From NCBI RefSeq assembly GCF_011806565.1, contig NZ_JAATOP010000002.1, positions 186,001 to 250,000 of the forward strand: a stretch of 64,000 nucleotides of DNA, given 5' to 3'. Positions within the stretch are counted from its first letter, which is position 1. Every line of letters begins with the position of its first letter. This DNA comes from Marivivens donghaensis. GTDB lineage: Bacteria; Pseudomonadota; Alphaproteobacteria; Rhodobacterales; Rhodobacteraceae. Both the position numbers and the translations under genes were made by a program. Positions 43,714 through 52,498 of this stretch are shown here, piece by piece. Under the pieces are notes generated by a model. That model ran no database searches, had not been told where the DNA came from, and saw only the letters and a list, made by a program, of their open reading frames with translations.

Positions 43714-44781
43714 TTAGAACGAGAACGAAACTTCAACGGTGGTGCCGAGCTGGTAGTCGCCAGCGCCAACTTCGTCGTCTGCGTTGCCGGTGGTGCCAGC
43801 GTCAGCGTAGGAAACGAGCAGGGTAGCGTCGCCACCGAGGTCGTACTGGCCAGCGACGTAGTATTCGTCGTCCTGGTTGTCTTCCATGTACGCACCAGCG
43901 TAAACCATCAGACCGTTTGCGAGGTCGTACGAACCGTCGATCGAGGTCTTAGCAACGCCCTGGTCGTCCTGGTAGTCAACGGTGAGCGAAACCGGGCCGT
44001 TTGCGTAAGCAGCTTTGACACCGTAGTTGTCGTCGCCAACCGATTCCGAAACGTAGTAAGCGGTCAGCTTAACCGGGCCTACCGGGTAGGTGACTTTGAG
44101 ACCGGTCGAGTCCGAGTTTTCGTCTTCTGCGTAAGCGAGAACGAAGTCAGCGCCAGCCATCGAGGTCGAAACCGACAGACCCATGATTTCGTCGTCGTTG
44201 AAGTCGCCAGCTTCGGCAACATCAGCAGCTTCTTCGTAAGCAGCTACAACGGTGAACTGGCCGAGAGCAGCTTTAGCAGCAACCGACAGCTGGTCCAGGT
44301 CTTGGGTAGCCGAAGCGATGGTGTACGAAACCGAAACGTCAACGTCGCCGAAGGTCATGTCGCCACGGAGAACAGCGTCGTTAGCACCGTCGAATGCATC
44401 CGAGGTGAAGCCGTCCGACTCCATGTCGCCAGCCGAAACCCAGAGGCTGTCAGCAGCGGTACCGGTGTCACCGTAGTACAGGCCAGCCATGTCCGAGGTC
44501 AGCGACAGAACGTAGCCGCCCGAGGTCAGGTCTTGGCCGGTGTTGTTGTCAGCAACGTCGTAGTCGAACGAAGCAGCAGCAGTCAGGCCGTTGTCCAGTT
44601 CCTGCGACAGGGTAACTGCAACGTTTGCGTCCCAGTAGAAACCGTCGTTGTCGTCGCCGCCAGCGGCAGCGTTGACTTCGTCGTTGTAGCCCAGAGTAGC
44701 CGAGCCGGTGTAGTTAACTTCTGCAGCAGCGACGCCAGCGAAGGCGACGATCGAAGCCGAAGCGAGAAGAATCTTTTTCAT
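43714..44781 (-). CDS. major outer-membrane porin
   Basis: A 355-residue porin. The signal peptide is MKKILLASASIVAFAGVAAA, the mature start EVNYTGSATLGYNDEVNAA, and the end VEVSFSF has the terminal Phe recognised by BAM. It is acidic and rich in Asp, Ala, Gly and Tyr, with paired strands throughout, as in Rhodobacter 16-stranded trimeric porins. Strong ribosome site AGGGA. Synonymous codon use is strongly biased (mostly GCT/GCA, GGC, AAC, GAC), which suggests very high expression. General diffusion of small solutes is its expected job. Confidence 0.93.
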   Translation of the reverse strand: MKKILLASASIVAFAGVAAAEVNYTGSATLGYNDEVNAAAGGDDNDGFYWDANVAVTLSQELDNGLTAAASFDYDVADNNTGQDLTSGGYVLSLTSDMAGLYYGDTGTAADSLWVSAGDMESDGFTSDAFDGANDAVLRGDMTFGDVDVSVSYTIASATQDLDQLSVAAKAALGQFTVVAAYEEAADVAEAGDFNDDEIMGLSVSTSMAGADFVLAYAEDENSDSTGLKVTYPVGPVKLTAYYVSESVGDDNYGVKAAYANGPVSLTVDYQDDQGVAKTSIDGSYDLANGLMVYAGAYMEDNQDDEYYVAGQYDLGGDATLLVSYADAGTTGNADDEVGAGDYQLGTTVEVSFSF

Positions 44782-44809
44782 GGTTTTCCCTCGTGTTTGC
44801 ATTCCCGAG

Positions 44810-44829
44810 AATGCCATTGATTAGGCATT
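44810..44829. repeat. inverted repeat in the porin leader
   Basis: AATGCC and GGCATT arms around an eight-base spacer, 29 bases upstream of the porin ATG. It may be an operator or an mRNA leader stem. The 230-base spacer to the YggS gene holds both promoters but no gene was seen in it. Confidence 0.4.
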
Positions 44830-45011
44830 GACGTTCTTCTGCTCTCAAAGCCCTTTTGGCTCAAGTAATTTGAAAGTCGTTAATTCGCCTTCGGATGAAT
44901 TGATGCAAGGATGACACACACATTTCAGGCGCTATGGAGTGGATGACTTGTGCCCGCGCAGGCCCTAAATGTGATCAAAACCCAATGAAGATAGGCAAAA
45001 TGGAGCATCCG

Positions 45012-45668
45012 ATGGGGCTGGAAGATATCAAGTTGCGGATCGCGGCGTCGGAAAAGGAAAGTGGTCGCGCGGCGGGCGCCGTGACGCTGATTGCGGTCTC
45101 CAAGGTCCAGCCCAACGACCGCGTCGAGGCTGTTCTGAATCAAGGACAGCGCGTGTTCGGAGAGAACAAGGTGCAGGAAGCACAGGGAAAATGGCCCGAC
45201 TTCCGTTCAAAGTTCGACGGCGTCGAGCTGCACCTCATCGGGCCGCTTCAGAGCAACAAGGTGCGTGCCGCAATGGGAATCGCCGATGCGATCCATTCGG
45301 TAGATCGTCCCAAGTTGGCCGAGGCCATTGCCCGTATTGCGGAAGAGGAAGGTCACTGTCCCAAACTCTTCGTGCAGGTTAATACGGGCGAGGAGCCGCA
45401 GAAAGCCGGCGTTCTGCCTGCCGAGGTCGACGGGTTTGTTGCGCGCTGTCGGGAGCTGTCGCTGCCCGTCGTCGGTCTGATGTGTATTCCGCCCGCTGAC
45501 GAGGATCCGTCCACCCATTTCGCGATGCTTCGCGAGTTTGCCGAGCGCAACGGTCTTGAGGGGCTGTCGATGGGTATGAGCAGCGATTTCGAGAAAGCGA
45601 TAGCGTTCGGGGCGACCCACGTTCGCGTCGGCTCGGCGATCTTTGGTGAGCGTGACTATAGTAAGTAG
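45012..45668 (+). CDS. YggS-family PLP homeostasis protein
   Basis: A 218-residue fold-type III PLP-binding protein. PLP-binding Lys lies in LIAVSKVQP. Other marks are FGENKVQEA, HLIGPLQSNKVR, HSVDRPKLA, VNTGEEPQKAG, MCIPP, and the phosphate-binding GLSMGMSSDFEKAIAFGATHVRVGSAIFG. It buffers PLP and affects vitamin B6 and amino-acid balance. ATG 45012 has GGAG six bases upstream; the longer frame to 44934 is rejected because it runs into AT-rich leader sequence. Confidence 0.93.
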   Translation: MGLEDIKLRIAASEKESGRAAGAVTLIAVSKVQPNDRVEAVLNQGQRVFGENKVQEAQGKWPDFRSKFDGVELHLIGPLQSNKVRAAMGIADAIHSVDRPKLAEAIARIAEEEGHCPKLFVQVNTGEEPQKAGVLPAEVDGFVARCRELSLPVVGLMCIPPADEDPSTHFAMLREFAERNGLEGLSMGMSSDFEKAIAFGATHVRVGSAIFGERDYSK

Positions 45669-45669
45669 T

Positions 45670-45715
45670 GGGGGCTCTGCCCCCGCGGCTTCGCCGCTCC
45701 CCCGGGATATTTTTT
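45670..45715. repeat. GC-rich palindromic element, copy 1
   Basis: Two adjacent palindromes, GGGGGC.CTGCCCCC and GCGGCTT.GCCGC, then CTCCCCCGGGATATTTTTT. The same unit with two or three changes is at 55647-55691. It stands between convergent yggS and the L,D-transpeptidase gene. The TATTTTTT run makes it a terminator for rightward transcripts. Confidence 0.85.
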
Positions 45716-45727
45716 GCACAAAGGCAG

Positions 45728-46222
45728 TCAGCGGACGATCAGTCGGGTGCCGGGGCTGATGCGAGAGCTGATGTCGTAGAGGTCTGCCCGTTTCAGGGCG
45801 ACGCAGCCGGCTGTTGGAAAGACCGGACGGCGCCATTGGTGGATAAAGATGGCCGAGCCTTTGCCGGGTTGGGCATTTGGCCAGTTCCAATCAGTCAGTA
45901 GAATCAGATCGTATACTGGTGCCGAACGGCGGAGCGGTTCGTGGCTGTATTTGTATGGTGCTTTGACGAAGTGATTATAGTCGGGTGCGTCCGGATCGTC
46001 TGACCAGAGGTCACCGAGGCCGATAGGCTCCACCCAAGCGTTTGGTTTTGCGATGCGGTCGGGGCGATAGAGCATTCCTACGATACTGTGCGTCCCGCGG
46101 GGTGTGGCCATGTCGCCTTCGCGTTTGTCCGAGGTCAGGCCGCCGCGGCCGATCGTGCAGGGATATTTGCGCCCCTGAAACCAGAGGCCCGTCGGCGTGA
46201 GCGTGAGGTCGTTGTACTTCAC
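45728..46222 (-). CDS. L,D-transpeptidase (YkuD) family protein
   Basis: A 164-residue YkuD-type protein with catalytic Cys and His in [24 protein letters not shown]. No signal peptide is evident, as is common in this short subgroup. YkuD enzymes make 3-3 peptidoglycan cross-links or attach proteins; this short form may act on other substrates. Its start overlaps the ribA stop by four bases. Confidence 0.88.
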   Translation of the reverse strand: MKYNDLTLTPTGLWFQGRKYPCTIGRGGLTSDKREGDMATPRGTHSIVGMLYRPDRIAKPNAWVEPIGLGDLWSDDPDAPDYNHFVKAPYKYSHEPLRRSAPVYDLILLTDWNWPNAQPGKGSAIFIHQWRRPVFPTAGCVALKRADLYDISSRISPGTRLIVR

Positions 46223-47292
46223 AGTAGGTGGCCGGATTTGCTGGCTTTGGTGGCGAGGTAGTGGTGGTTGTGCCTGTTTTCGCCAACTTTGAGCGGCACG
46301 CGCTCGGTGACGGCGATGCCGTGGTCCTGCATCCGTGCGACCTTGTTCGGATTATTGGTCAGCAGGCGCACTGATCTGAAGCCCATCTTGCGCAGGATCT
46401 CGGCACCGATGCGGAAGTCGCGTTCGTCGTCTTCGAAACCGAGGCGGTGGTTGGCCTCGACCGTATCGAAGCCCTGATCCTGAAGCGAATAGGCGCGCAT
46501 CTTGTTGGCGAGGCCGATGCCGCGGCCTTCTTGGTTAAGGTACAGTAGCACGCCAGCGCCGTTCGCGCCCATCTGGCCGAGCGCAGCGCGAAGTTGCGGG
46601 CCGCAGTCACACTTGAGGCTGCCGAGTACGTCGCCGGTAAAGCAGGCGGAATGGAGACGAGCCAGGACAGGCTCGTCGCGGGATGGATTGCCGATCTCAA
46701 CGGCGTAGTGCTCTTCGCCGCCGTCTTCGGGGCGGAAGATATGCAGGCGGCCGGCCTCTGATGCCTCGATGGGTACGCGGGCAAAGATAACGGGGTCGAT
46801 TGGCGACAGCTCGGTCGTCAATGCGGCGTATTCGGGGACGATGGTCAGACCGTTTTCCACCGCAAAGGATGAAGCGTCCGCGACGGGGGCGACCAGAACG
46901 GACGGCAGAAGTCGCGCGGACTTGGCAAGTGCAATACCCGCACGGTGGGGCAGGGCGTCGCCTTCGCGCAGACCGTAGAGCGGACCTTTCATCGGCATTG
47001 TCAGGTCATCGGCAGGGTCGGCAATCGCACGGACCCAGCGCACATCGGCATCGGCAGGTAGCGGGACGCGGGCCAGATCGCCGTCATAGGCGGCAATCTT
47101 TAATGTAGCAGCGCGGCGCGCGGTGATGGCGAGTGCCAGATCTCCCAGAGACCGGACGGCGGCCAGACGGTCCTGATCCAGTGTCTCGACGGCGAGGATC
47201 ACGTAGCCGCCCTGCAATACCACGGGCACGCCCATCCGCAGATCTGCGCGGGCGCGGGCGATGCGTTCAGTGGTGTTGGGGCCGAAAGTCAT
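46219..47292 (-). CDS. ribA: GTP cyclohydrolase II with N-terminal extension
   Basis: 357 residues. The C-terminal half (about 175-357) is RibA: zinc ligands in [18 protein letters not shown], then [41 protein letters not shown] and [12 protein letters not shown]. It opens GTP for riboflavin synthesis. The first roughly 165 residues are an uncharacterised domain in the place held by DHBP synthase in fused RibBA proteins, but without its acidic metal motif. ATG 47292 has AAGG upstream and is chosen over 47406. Confidence 0.9.
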   Translation of the reverse strand: MTFGPNTTERIARARADLRMGVPVVLQGGYVILAVETLDQDRLAAVRSLGDLALAITARRAATLKIAAYDGDLARVPLPADADVRWVRAIADPADDLTMPMKGPLYGLREGDALPHRAGIALAKSARLLPSVLVAPVADASSFAVENGLTIVPEYAALTTELSPIDPVIFARVPIEASEAGRLHIFRPEDGGEEHYAVEIGNPSRDEPVLARLHSACFTGDVLGSLKCDCGPQLRAALGQMGANGAGVLLYLNQEGRGIGLANKMRAYSLQDQGFDTVEANHRLGFEDDERDFRIGAEILRKMGFRSVRLLTNNPNKVARMQDHGIAVTERVPLKVGENRHNHHYLATKASKSGHLL

Positions 47293-47451
47293 GTCGCTCA
47301 CCTTAGTATCGAGCCGCATAGGTAGGTCATTGTTGCAGGAATTGAAATATTCAGGATGGAACCGACACGTCCGCGTGAGAGTTTTGTAGCAAAGGTTGTC
47401 GATCACACGTGACTCTCACATCTCATCGACAAGAAGTGAAGGAGGCCGATA

Positions 47452-48138
47452 ATGGCACAATTGAAACGCATTCTTCTGGTTGATGATGACGACGACCTGC
47501 GCGAAGCGCTGGGTGAACAGCTCGTCATGACCGAAGACTTTGACGTTTTCGAAGCCAGCTCCGGTGCCGATGCGATGGGCCGTGTCCGTGAAGGACTCTA
47601 CGACCTCGTTATTCTTGATGTCGGTCTGCCCGACACGGACGGCCGCGAGCTGTGCAAACTGATGCGCAAGCAGGGCGTCAAATGCCCGATCCTGATGCTC
47701 ACCGGCCATGATACCGATAGCGACACCATTCTTGGTCTGGACGCTGGTGCAAATGACTACATCACCAAGCCGTTCAAGTTCCCTGTCCTGCTGGCCCGTC
47801 TGCGTGCCCAGCTCCGCACCCACGAGCAGTCGGAAGACGCTGTATTCCAACTTGGGCCGTACACGTTCCAACCGGCACAGAAATTGCTCGTGACTACTGA
47901 CGACAAGAAAGTCCGCCTGACCGAGAAAGAGACGAACATCCTCAAGTTCCTCTACCGCTCGTCGGATGGTGTGGTTCCGCGCGACGTGCTGCTGCACGAG
48001 GTTTGGGGCTACAATGCAGGAGTGACGACCCACACGCTGGAGACTCACATTTACCGCCTGCGCCAGAAGATCGAGCCCGATCCGTCAAATGCGCGCATTC
48101 TTGTCACAGAAAGTGGCGGATATCGACTCGTCGCCTAA
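47452..48138 (+). CDS. OmpR-family response regulator, CenR-like
   Basis: A 228-residue two-domain regulator. The receiver has LLVDDDDDLREAL, phospho-acceptor Asp in LVILDVGLPDTDG and Lys in ANDYITKPF. The winged helix ends THTLETHIYRLRQKIEPDPSNARILVTESGGYRLVA. The unusually conserved domain junction and end resemble CenR, an essential envelope regulator of alphaproteobacteria; this is from memory of the family and needs an orthology check. No histidine kinase adjoins. A perfect AAGGAGG precedes ATG. Confidence 0.9.
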   Translation: MAQLKRILLVDDDDDLREALGEQLVMTEDFDVFEASSGADAMGRVREGLYDLVILDVGLPDTDGRELCKLMRKQGVKCPILMLTGHDTDSDTILGLDAGANDYITKPFKFPVLLARLRAQLRTHEQSEDAVFQLGPYTFQPAQKLLVTTDDKKVRLTEKETNILKFLYRSSDGVVPRDVLLHEVWGYNAGVTTHTLETHIYRLRQKIEPDPSNARILVTESGGYRLVA

Positions 48139-48225
48139 TAAGTGTAAACTTTATTAGTGATCTGTCGTAATATGCGAAAGAGTTCCCCTGGTGGCGGGGT
48201 TAAGCCACTCCTCCCTGTTGGACTT

Positions 48226-48254
48226 GCCCCCGCCCACTTGCGGGGGCTTTTTTT
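48226..48254 (+). terminator. Rho-independent terminator of the response regulator
   Basis: GCCCCCG-cccacttg-CGGGGGC hairpin followed by seven T residues, just before the end of the convergent secreted-protein gene. Confidence 0.92.
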
Positions 48255-48255
48255 G

Positions 48256-49161
48256 TCAGAGCCCGAAAGTCATATCGGCGCAAACGGCCTCTGGCAGGTC
48301 CATCGTCTCATAAGTTTCCGCAATGTTTGCAAAGAGTTTCGCTGCTGCGGGCAGATCGTCGATAACCGGCGCCATGATGTCATCGAACGTCTGGAAGCTG
48401 CCGTCGAGAATGCGGTCTGCCATTTCGCTCGACTTGGCGAGCCCGTCTTCACCTTCCTCCGCTGTGGCGACGAAAGTGAGAGCAAGGCCCATTACACTGG
48501 CGGCTCTCGAGTAGGGTGCAGCCACTTCACGCGCAATTTTAAAGTCTTCTTCGCTCATCTCGAAGGTCGGACCATAGCGTCTTGAGAGGTTCAGCATGTC
48601 GGAAAGGGCGCGATAATAATCGAGGGCGCTGTAGAATTCATCGTTTCCTCCGGACCGCTCGATTTCCGACATTTGCGTCAGTTCGCATCCGTTGAGGCTA
48701 CGCGAGGCAACATCCGCATTCAGGACCAGCGCGATGCTCCGCATGAGATTTTCGTAAGACAACGGAACGATATCGTCGGCGTTTCGGTCGATCGCTTTCA
48801 TGAGCGGCGCGAAATAGAGCGCTTCGTCATAGTTCAGGTAGTTGTCGGCCATAGGAAAATCCGAAACCTTGTCTTCCCGCAGAACCTCATGGCTCACGAT
48901 GCGGGTGCCGTTGGTTTGCATCACAAGCCCGTCCCACACCGGATCGCACATCCCCGTATCGGCGCACATCTGGGCATCGGGTTGGTAGAGCGCGATAAAC
49001 GTGGCTTTGATCGTATTCCCGTCGACATCGAGGTGCACGTAGCGCGGCGTGGCGACCTCGGGATTGAAGATCTGTGGCCCCACCGCGTAGCTGCCGCCCT
49101 CAAGCGCCGATGCGGGCATGGCGAATGCTGAGAGCAGAGCGGCAGCAACGAGCGTCTTCAT
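48256..49161 (-). CDS. secreted protein of unknown function
   Basis: 301 residues with a signal peptide (MKTLVAAALLSAFAMPASA). The first domain (about 20-110) looks beta-rich and holds a CADTGMCDPVW motif with two close cysteines. The rest is helical and acidic (EMSEEDFKIAREVAAPYSRAASVMGLALTF). A second pair of cysteines lies in NGCEL and VCADM. No family is recognised. It is probably periplasmic. A single gene, divergent from xthA with a 67-base gap. Confidence 0.8.
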   Translation of the reverse strand: MKTLVAAALLSAFAMPASALEGGSYAVGPQIFNPEVATPRYVHLDVDGNTIKATFIALYQPDAQMCADTGMCDPVWDGLVMQTNGTRIVSHEVLREDKVSDFPMADNYLNYDEALYFAPLMKAIDRNADDIVPLSYENLMRSIALVLNADVASRSLNGCELTQMSEIERSGGNDEFYSALDYYRALSDMLNLSRRYGPTFEMSEEDFKIAREVAAPYSRAASVMGLALTFVATAEEGEDGLAKSSEMADRILDGSFQTFDDIMAPVIDDLPAAAKLFANIAETYETMDLPEAVCADMTFGL

Positions 49162-49228
49162 AACAGACAGGGCCTTTTGGAAGCGGGTTCATCTTGCTAG
49201 GACTGCCGGACCAAACCGGAGCAGCACC

Positions 49229-50017
49229 ATGACTTTCAGCCTTGCCACTTGGAATATCAACTCGGTTCGTCTTCGCGAAGCGCTCGTCTCGCGTCTTATG
49301 ACCGAAGAACTGCCGGACGTTCTTTGTCTGCAAGAATGCAAAAGTCCGGTCGAGAAAATTCCGTTCGATACCTTCAAGGCGCTTGGCTACGAGTACATGG
49401 TTGCGCGCGGGCAGAAGGGCTACAACGGCGTGGCGATCCTGTCGAAAATCCCGATGGAGGAAGCCGACAGTCAGGATTTTGCGACGCTCGGTCATGCCCG
49501 CCATATCGCAGGCAAGCTGGAAAACGGCGTGACGGTTCACAATTTCTACGTCCCTGCGGGCGGTGACGAACCGGACCGTGAAAAGAACGAGAAGTTTGGC
49601 CAGAAGCTCGATTACCTGACCGAGATGCGCGACCATTTCCACGCGCAAAAGCCCGAGAAGGCGATACTCGTCGGTGACCTCAACATCGCCCCGCGCGAGG
49701 ATGACGTATGGGATCACAAGAAACTTCTGAAGATTGTCAGCCACACGCCGATCGAGGTCGAGCATCTCGCGCAGGTTCAGGATGCCGCGAACTGGGTCGA
49801 TATCACCCGTCAGGACATCCCCGAAGGTCTGCTGTATTCGTGGTGGTCATATCGCGCGAAGGATTGGGATGCCGCTGACAAAGGCCGCCGTCTGGACCAC
49901 ATCTGGGCGACCCCCGATATTTCGAATGCCGCCCACAGCAGCCGCGTTCTTCGCGCGGCCCGCGGCTGGGAACAGCCGAGCGACCACGCGCCTGTCTTCG
50001 CGACGTTCGACCTTTAA
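49229..50017 (+). CDS. xthA: exodeoxyribonuclease III
   Basis: A 262-residue AP endonuclease/exonuclease. Marks are LATWNINSVRLRE, LCLQECKS (metal Glu), GYNGVAILSK, LVGDLNIAPREDDVWD (Asp/Asn), RRLDHIWATP and the closing PSDHAPVFATFDL with the catalytic Asp-His. It repairs abasic sites. ATG 49229 has GGAG upstream; the frame from 49118 would cross the divergent gene's start. Confidence 0.94.
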   Translation: MTFSLATWNINSVRLREALVSRLMTEELPDVLCLQECKSPVEKIPFDTFKALGYEYMVARGQKGYNGVAILSKIPMEEADSQDFATLGHARHIAGKLENGVTVHNFYVPAGGDEPDREKNEKFGQKLDYLTEMRDHFHAQKPEKAILVGDLNIAPREDDVWDHKKLLKIVSHTPIEVEHLAQVQDAANWVDITRQDIPEGLLYSWWSYRAKDWDAADKGRRLDHIWATPDISNAAHSSRVLRAARGWEQPSDHAPVFATFDL

Positions 50018-50649
50018 AGGTCTGCCACGGCCTTCGCGACGGCCTTGCCCAAGGTGACATGGGCGTCCGCTTCGAAGTGGACGCCGTCTACCTCGCTCAC
50101 CTCGATATGCTGGCCTGCATCCATAAACGCCGCGCCCCAGTGCGCTGACAGGTCGGCGTAGAGCGCGGGCAGTTCCGCACCCTTCTTATCCCCGCCATAG
50201 AACACGTCCTTGATCGCGCCCTGCACTTTGACAGGCGGCGGGCAGATGATGAGCACTTTGAAACCGCCGTGCTTCTCCTGCATTTCCAGCGACATCGCGA
50301 TGCCAAGCAGTGCCGCGATACCGCCGGTGATCGCTTCGGGCGTTGCTCCGAACATCGCCTTGGTGTCGTTCGTACCAAGCATAATCGTCAGCACGTCGAT
50401 GGGTTTGTGCGAATCCAGCGCGATCCGCAGGCCAAGCGTCCCGTCCATGTGCGCGCCCATCAGGGGGTCGGCGAAAATAGTTGTACGGCCGGGGAGCCCT
50501 TCTTCGATCAGCGTCCAGTCATCCCCCAACTTTTCCTGCATCACGGTCGGCCAGCGGGTGCCGGCGGGATGGCGCAAATGCTCGATGCGGTTGGTCATCG
50601 GCGGAGTGCCGTGCGTGTTGCTGTCGCCATAGGTCAGGATAACGGGCAT
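50014..50649 (-). CDS. SGNH/GDSL hydrolase
   Basis: A 211-residue esterase-like protein. Block I is ILTYGDSNTHGT (Ser), block III is LGTNDTK (Gly/Asn oxyanion hole), and block V is DGVHFEADAH (Asp-His). No signal peptide. Similar proteins hydrolyse aryl or acyl esters, with physiological substrate unknown. Its end overlaps the xthA end by four bases. Confidence 0.9.
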   Translation of the reverse strand: MPVILTYGDSNTHGTPPMTNRIEHLRHPAGTRWPTVMQEKLGDDWTLIEEGLPGRTTIFADPLMGAHMDGTLGLRIALDSHKPIDVLTIMLGTNDTKAMFGATPEAITGGIAALLGIAMSLEMQEKHGGFKVLIICPPPVKVQGAIKDVFYGGDKKGAELPALYADLSAHWGAAFMDAGQHIEVSEVDGVHFEADAHVTLGKAVAKAVADL

Positions 50650-50760
50650 GAATTTTTCCGATGCTCAAAAGGATTGTGTCAGCTTGACGCAAAGCCCTGT
50701 CCCTTGTCCATCGGCAGTCATCACCGCATATAAGGGGCAACACTTATTCAGGAGGGCAAA

Positions 50761-51669
50761 ATGCTCGAACTTGGTGCAAACACCGCCCCGCAAGGTGATC
50801 TGATCAAAGAAGGTTCGGACGCCACCTTTATCGAAGACGTAGTCGAAGCGTCGAAAACCGTTCCCGTCATCGTCGATTTCTGGGCTCCGTGGTGCGGCCC
50901 GTGCAAGACGCTCGGTCCTGCGCTGGAAAAGGCCGTGAACGCTGCGAAGGGCGCGGTGAAGATGGTGAAGATCGACGTCGACCAGCATCAGGGCTATGCG
51001 GGCCAGCTGCGCGTCCAGTCGATCCCTACCGTTTACGCGTTCTGGCAGGGCCAACCGGTTGACGGTTTCCAAGGTGCCGTTCCCGGCAGCCAGATCGACG
51101 AGTTCGTGAAAAAGCTCGCCGCGATGGGCGGCGGTGCTGACGAGGGCCTCGAAGCGGCTGTCGAAGAAGCATACAGCGTGCTCGAAGAAGGCGATATCGA
51201 AAGCGCCACTGAAATCTTCCAAGCCGTACTGGGCGAGGAACCTGAAAATGCCAAAGCCTACGCGGGTCTGGTCAGCTGCTACATCGCCGCTGAAAAGCTG
51301 GACGAGGCCGAAGCCGTGCTGAACGGCGCGCCGGAGTCGATTTCACAGTCGGCTGAACTCGACGCGGTGCGTGCTCAGATCGCACTCGCCCGTCAGGCTG
51401 AAAACGCTGGCCCCGTGGCCGAATTGACCGCTGCTGTGGAGGCGAACCCTGCCGATCATCAAGCGCGTTTCGATCTGGCCAACGCACTTGCTGCGCATGG
51501 TCAGACCCAGGAGGCCGTCGACCAGCTTCTGGAGATTTTCCGCCGTGATCGCGAGTGGAATGAGGGTGCGGCCAAAACCCAGCTGTTCCAGATTTTCGAC
51601 GCGCTCAAGCCGAATGATCCGGTCGTGCTGAGCGGTCGCCGGAAACTTTCGTCGATGATATTTGCCTGA
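50761..51669 (+). CDS. thioredoxin-TPR co-chaperone, CnoX/YbbN-like
   Basis: 302 residues. The N-terminal thioredoxin fold has DFWAPWCGPCKTLGP (Cys45, Cys48) and the cis-Pro QSIPTVYAFWQGQPV. The C-terminal half is tetratricopeptide-like (LEEGDIESATEIFQAVLGEEPENAKAYAGLV...). E. coli CnoX lacks the second Cys, while this protein keeps WCGPC and may retain reductase activity. Such proteins guard clients from over-oxidation and pass them to chaperones. Followed 26 bases later by the Lon-N gene. Confidence 0.9.
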   Translation: MLELGANTAPQGDLIKEGSDATFIEDVVEASKTVPVIVDFWAPWCGPCKTLGPALEKAVNAAKGAVKMVKIDVDQHQGYAGQLRVQSIPTVYAFWQGQPVDGFQGAVPGSQIDEFVKKLAAMGGGADEGLEAAVEEAYSVLEEGDIESATEIFQAVLGEEPENAKAYAGLVSCYIAAEKLDEAEAVLNGAPESISQSAELDAVRAQIALARQAENAGPVAELTAAVEANPADHQARFDLANALAAHGQTQEAVDQLLEIFRRDREWNEGAAKTQLFQIFDALKPNDPVVLSGRRKLSSMIFA

Positions 51670-51695
51670 GGGCAGGGCGGCGCTAACTCAATCCC

Positions 51696-52322
51696 ATGCA
51701 ACGACCTTCCGAACTCTCGCAGACAATTCCGGTCTTTCCGCTTCCGGGAGCTCTCCTGCTCCCGCGGGCGAAATTACCGCTGCACATCTTTGAACCGCGT
51801 TACCTCCAGATGGTCGATGACGTCCTGAAAACGCAGGACCGTCTGATCGGTATGGTTCAGCCCAACGGTGATCGCGGCCTTCACAGCATCGGCTGTGCAG
51901 GTCGTCTGACCGGATTTTCGGAAACGGAGGATGGTCGGTACATGATTACCCTGACCGGCATCTCCCGCTTCCGCATGAAGGACGAGGTCGAGGGCTTCAC
52001 CCCCTACAAGCGGTTCAACGTGAGTTGGGATGGCTTTGAGGGCGATCTGGGACATCCAGAACATGACGCCGGCCTTGATCGCGAAAAGCTCATGGATCTG
52101 CTTGGCCGTTATCTGTCGGCCAATGATCTGTCGACCGATTGGGAAGGCATCCGCGAGGCGGAAGACGAGATGTTGATCAACTCGCTTTCCATGCTATGCC
52201 CGTTCGAGCCTGAGGACCGTCAGGCGCTTCTGGAAGCACCCGATCTGGTGACGCGTCGCGAAACGCTGGTCACCCTGATCGAATTCGCCCTGCGGGGCGG
52301 CGGAGACGAGAGACTACAATGA
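51696..52322 (+). CDS. Lon substrate-binding (N) domain protein
   Basis: 208 residues made only of the LON-N domain: [63 protein letters not shown] and the helical end. It lacks the ATPase and protease parts. Function of such stand-alone proteins is unresolved; peptide binding is assumed from fold. It forms a chain with the thioredoxin gene before it and trm112 after it, with an ATGA overlap to the latter. Confidence 0.92.
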   Translation: MQRPSELSQTIPVFPLPGALLLPRAKLPLHIFEPRYLQMVDDVLKTQDRLIGMVQPNGDRGLHSIGCAGRLTGFSETEDGRYMITLTGISRFRMKDEVEGFTPYKRFNVSWDGFEGDLGHPEHDAGLDREKLMDLLGRYLSANDLSTDWEGIREAEDEMLINSLSMLCPFEPEDRQALLEAPDLVTRRETLVTLIEFALRGGGDERLQ

Positions 52323-52495
52323 CCGACGTCGCATTCGACCCCAAAATGCTTGAAGCACTAATGTGCCCTGTCACCCAGACCCGCCTGTCCTATGACGCGG
52401 CAAAGCAGGAACTGGTTTCGGAAGTCGGCAAGCTGGCGTTCCCCATCCGGAACGGCATTCCGGTCATGCTCGTGGACGAAGCACGCCAGCTTTGA
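52319..52495 (+). CDS. Trm112-family protein
   Basis: A 58-residue zinc-ribbon-like protein: [20 protein letters not shown] at the start and [18 protein letters not shown] at the end. Trm112 proteins support methyltransferases in eukaryotes and archaea, while the bacterial role is open. This copy has one cysteine (MCPVT) and probably binds no zinc alone. Easily missed because of size, it begins on the last bases of the Lon-N gene. Confidence 0.9.
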   Translation: MTDVAFDPKMLEALMCPVTQTRLSYDAAKQELVSEVGKLAFPIRNGIPVMLVDEARQL

Positions 52496-52498
52496 TCT

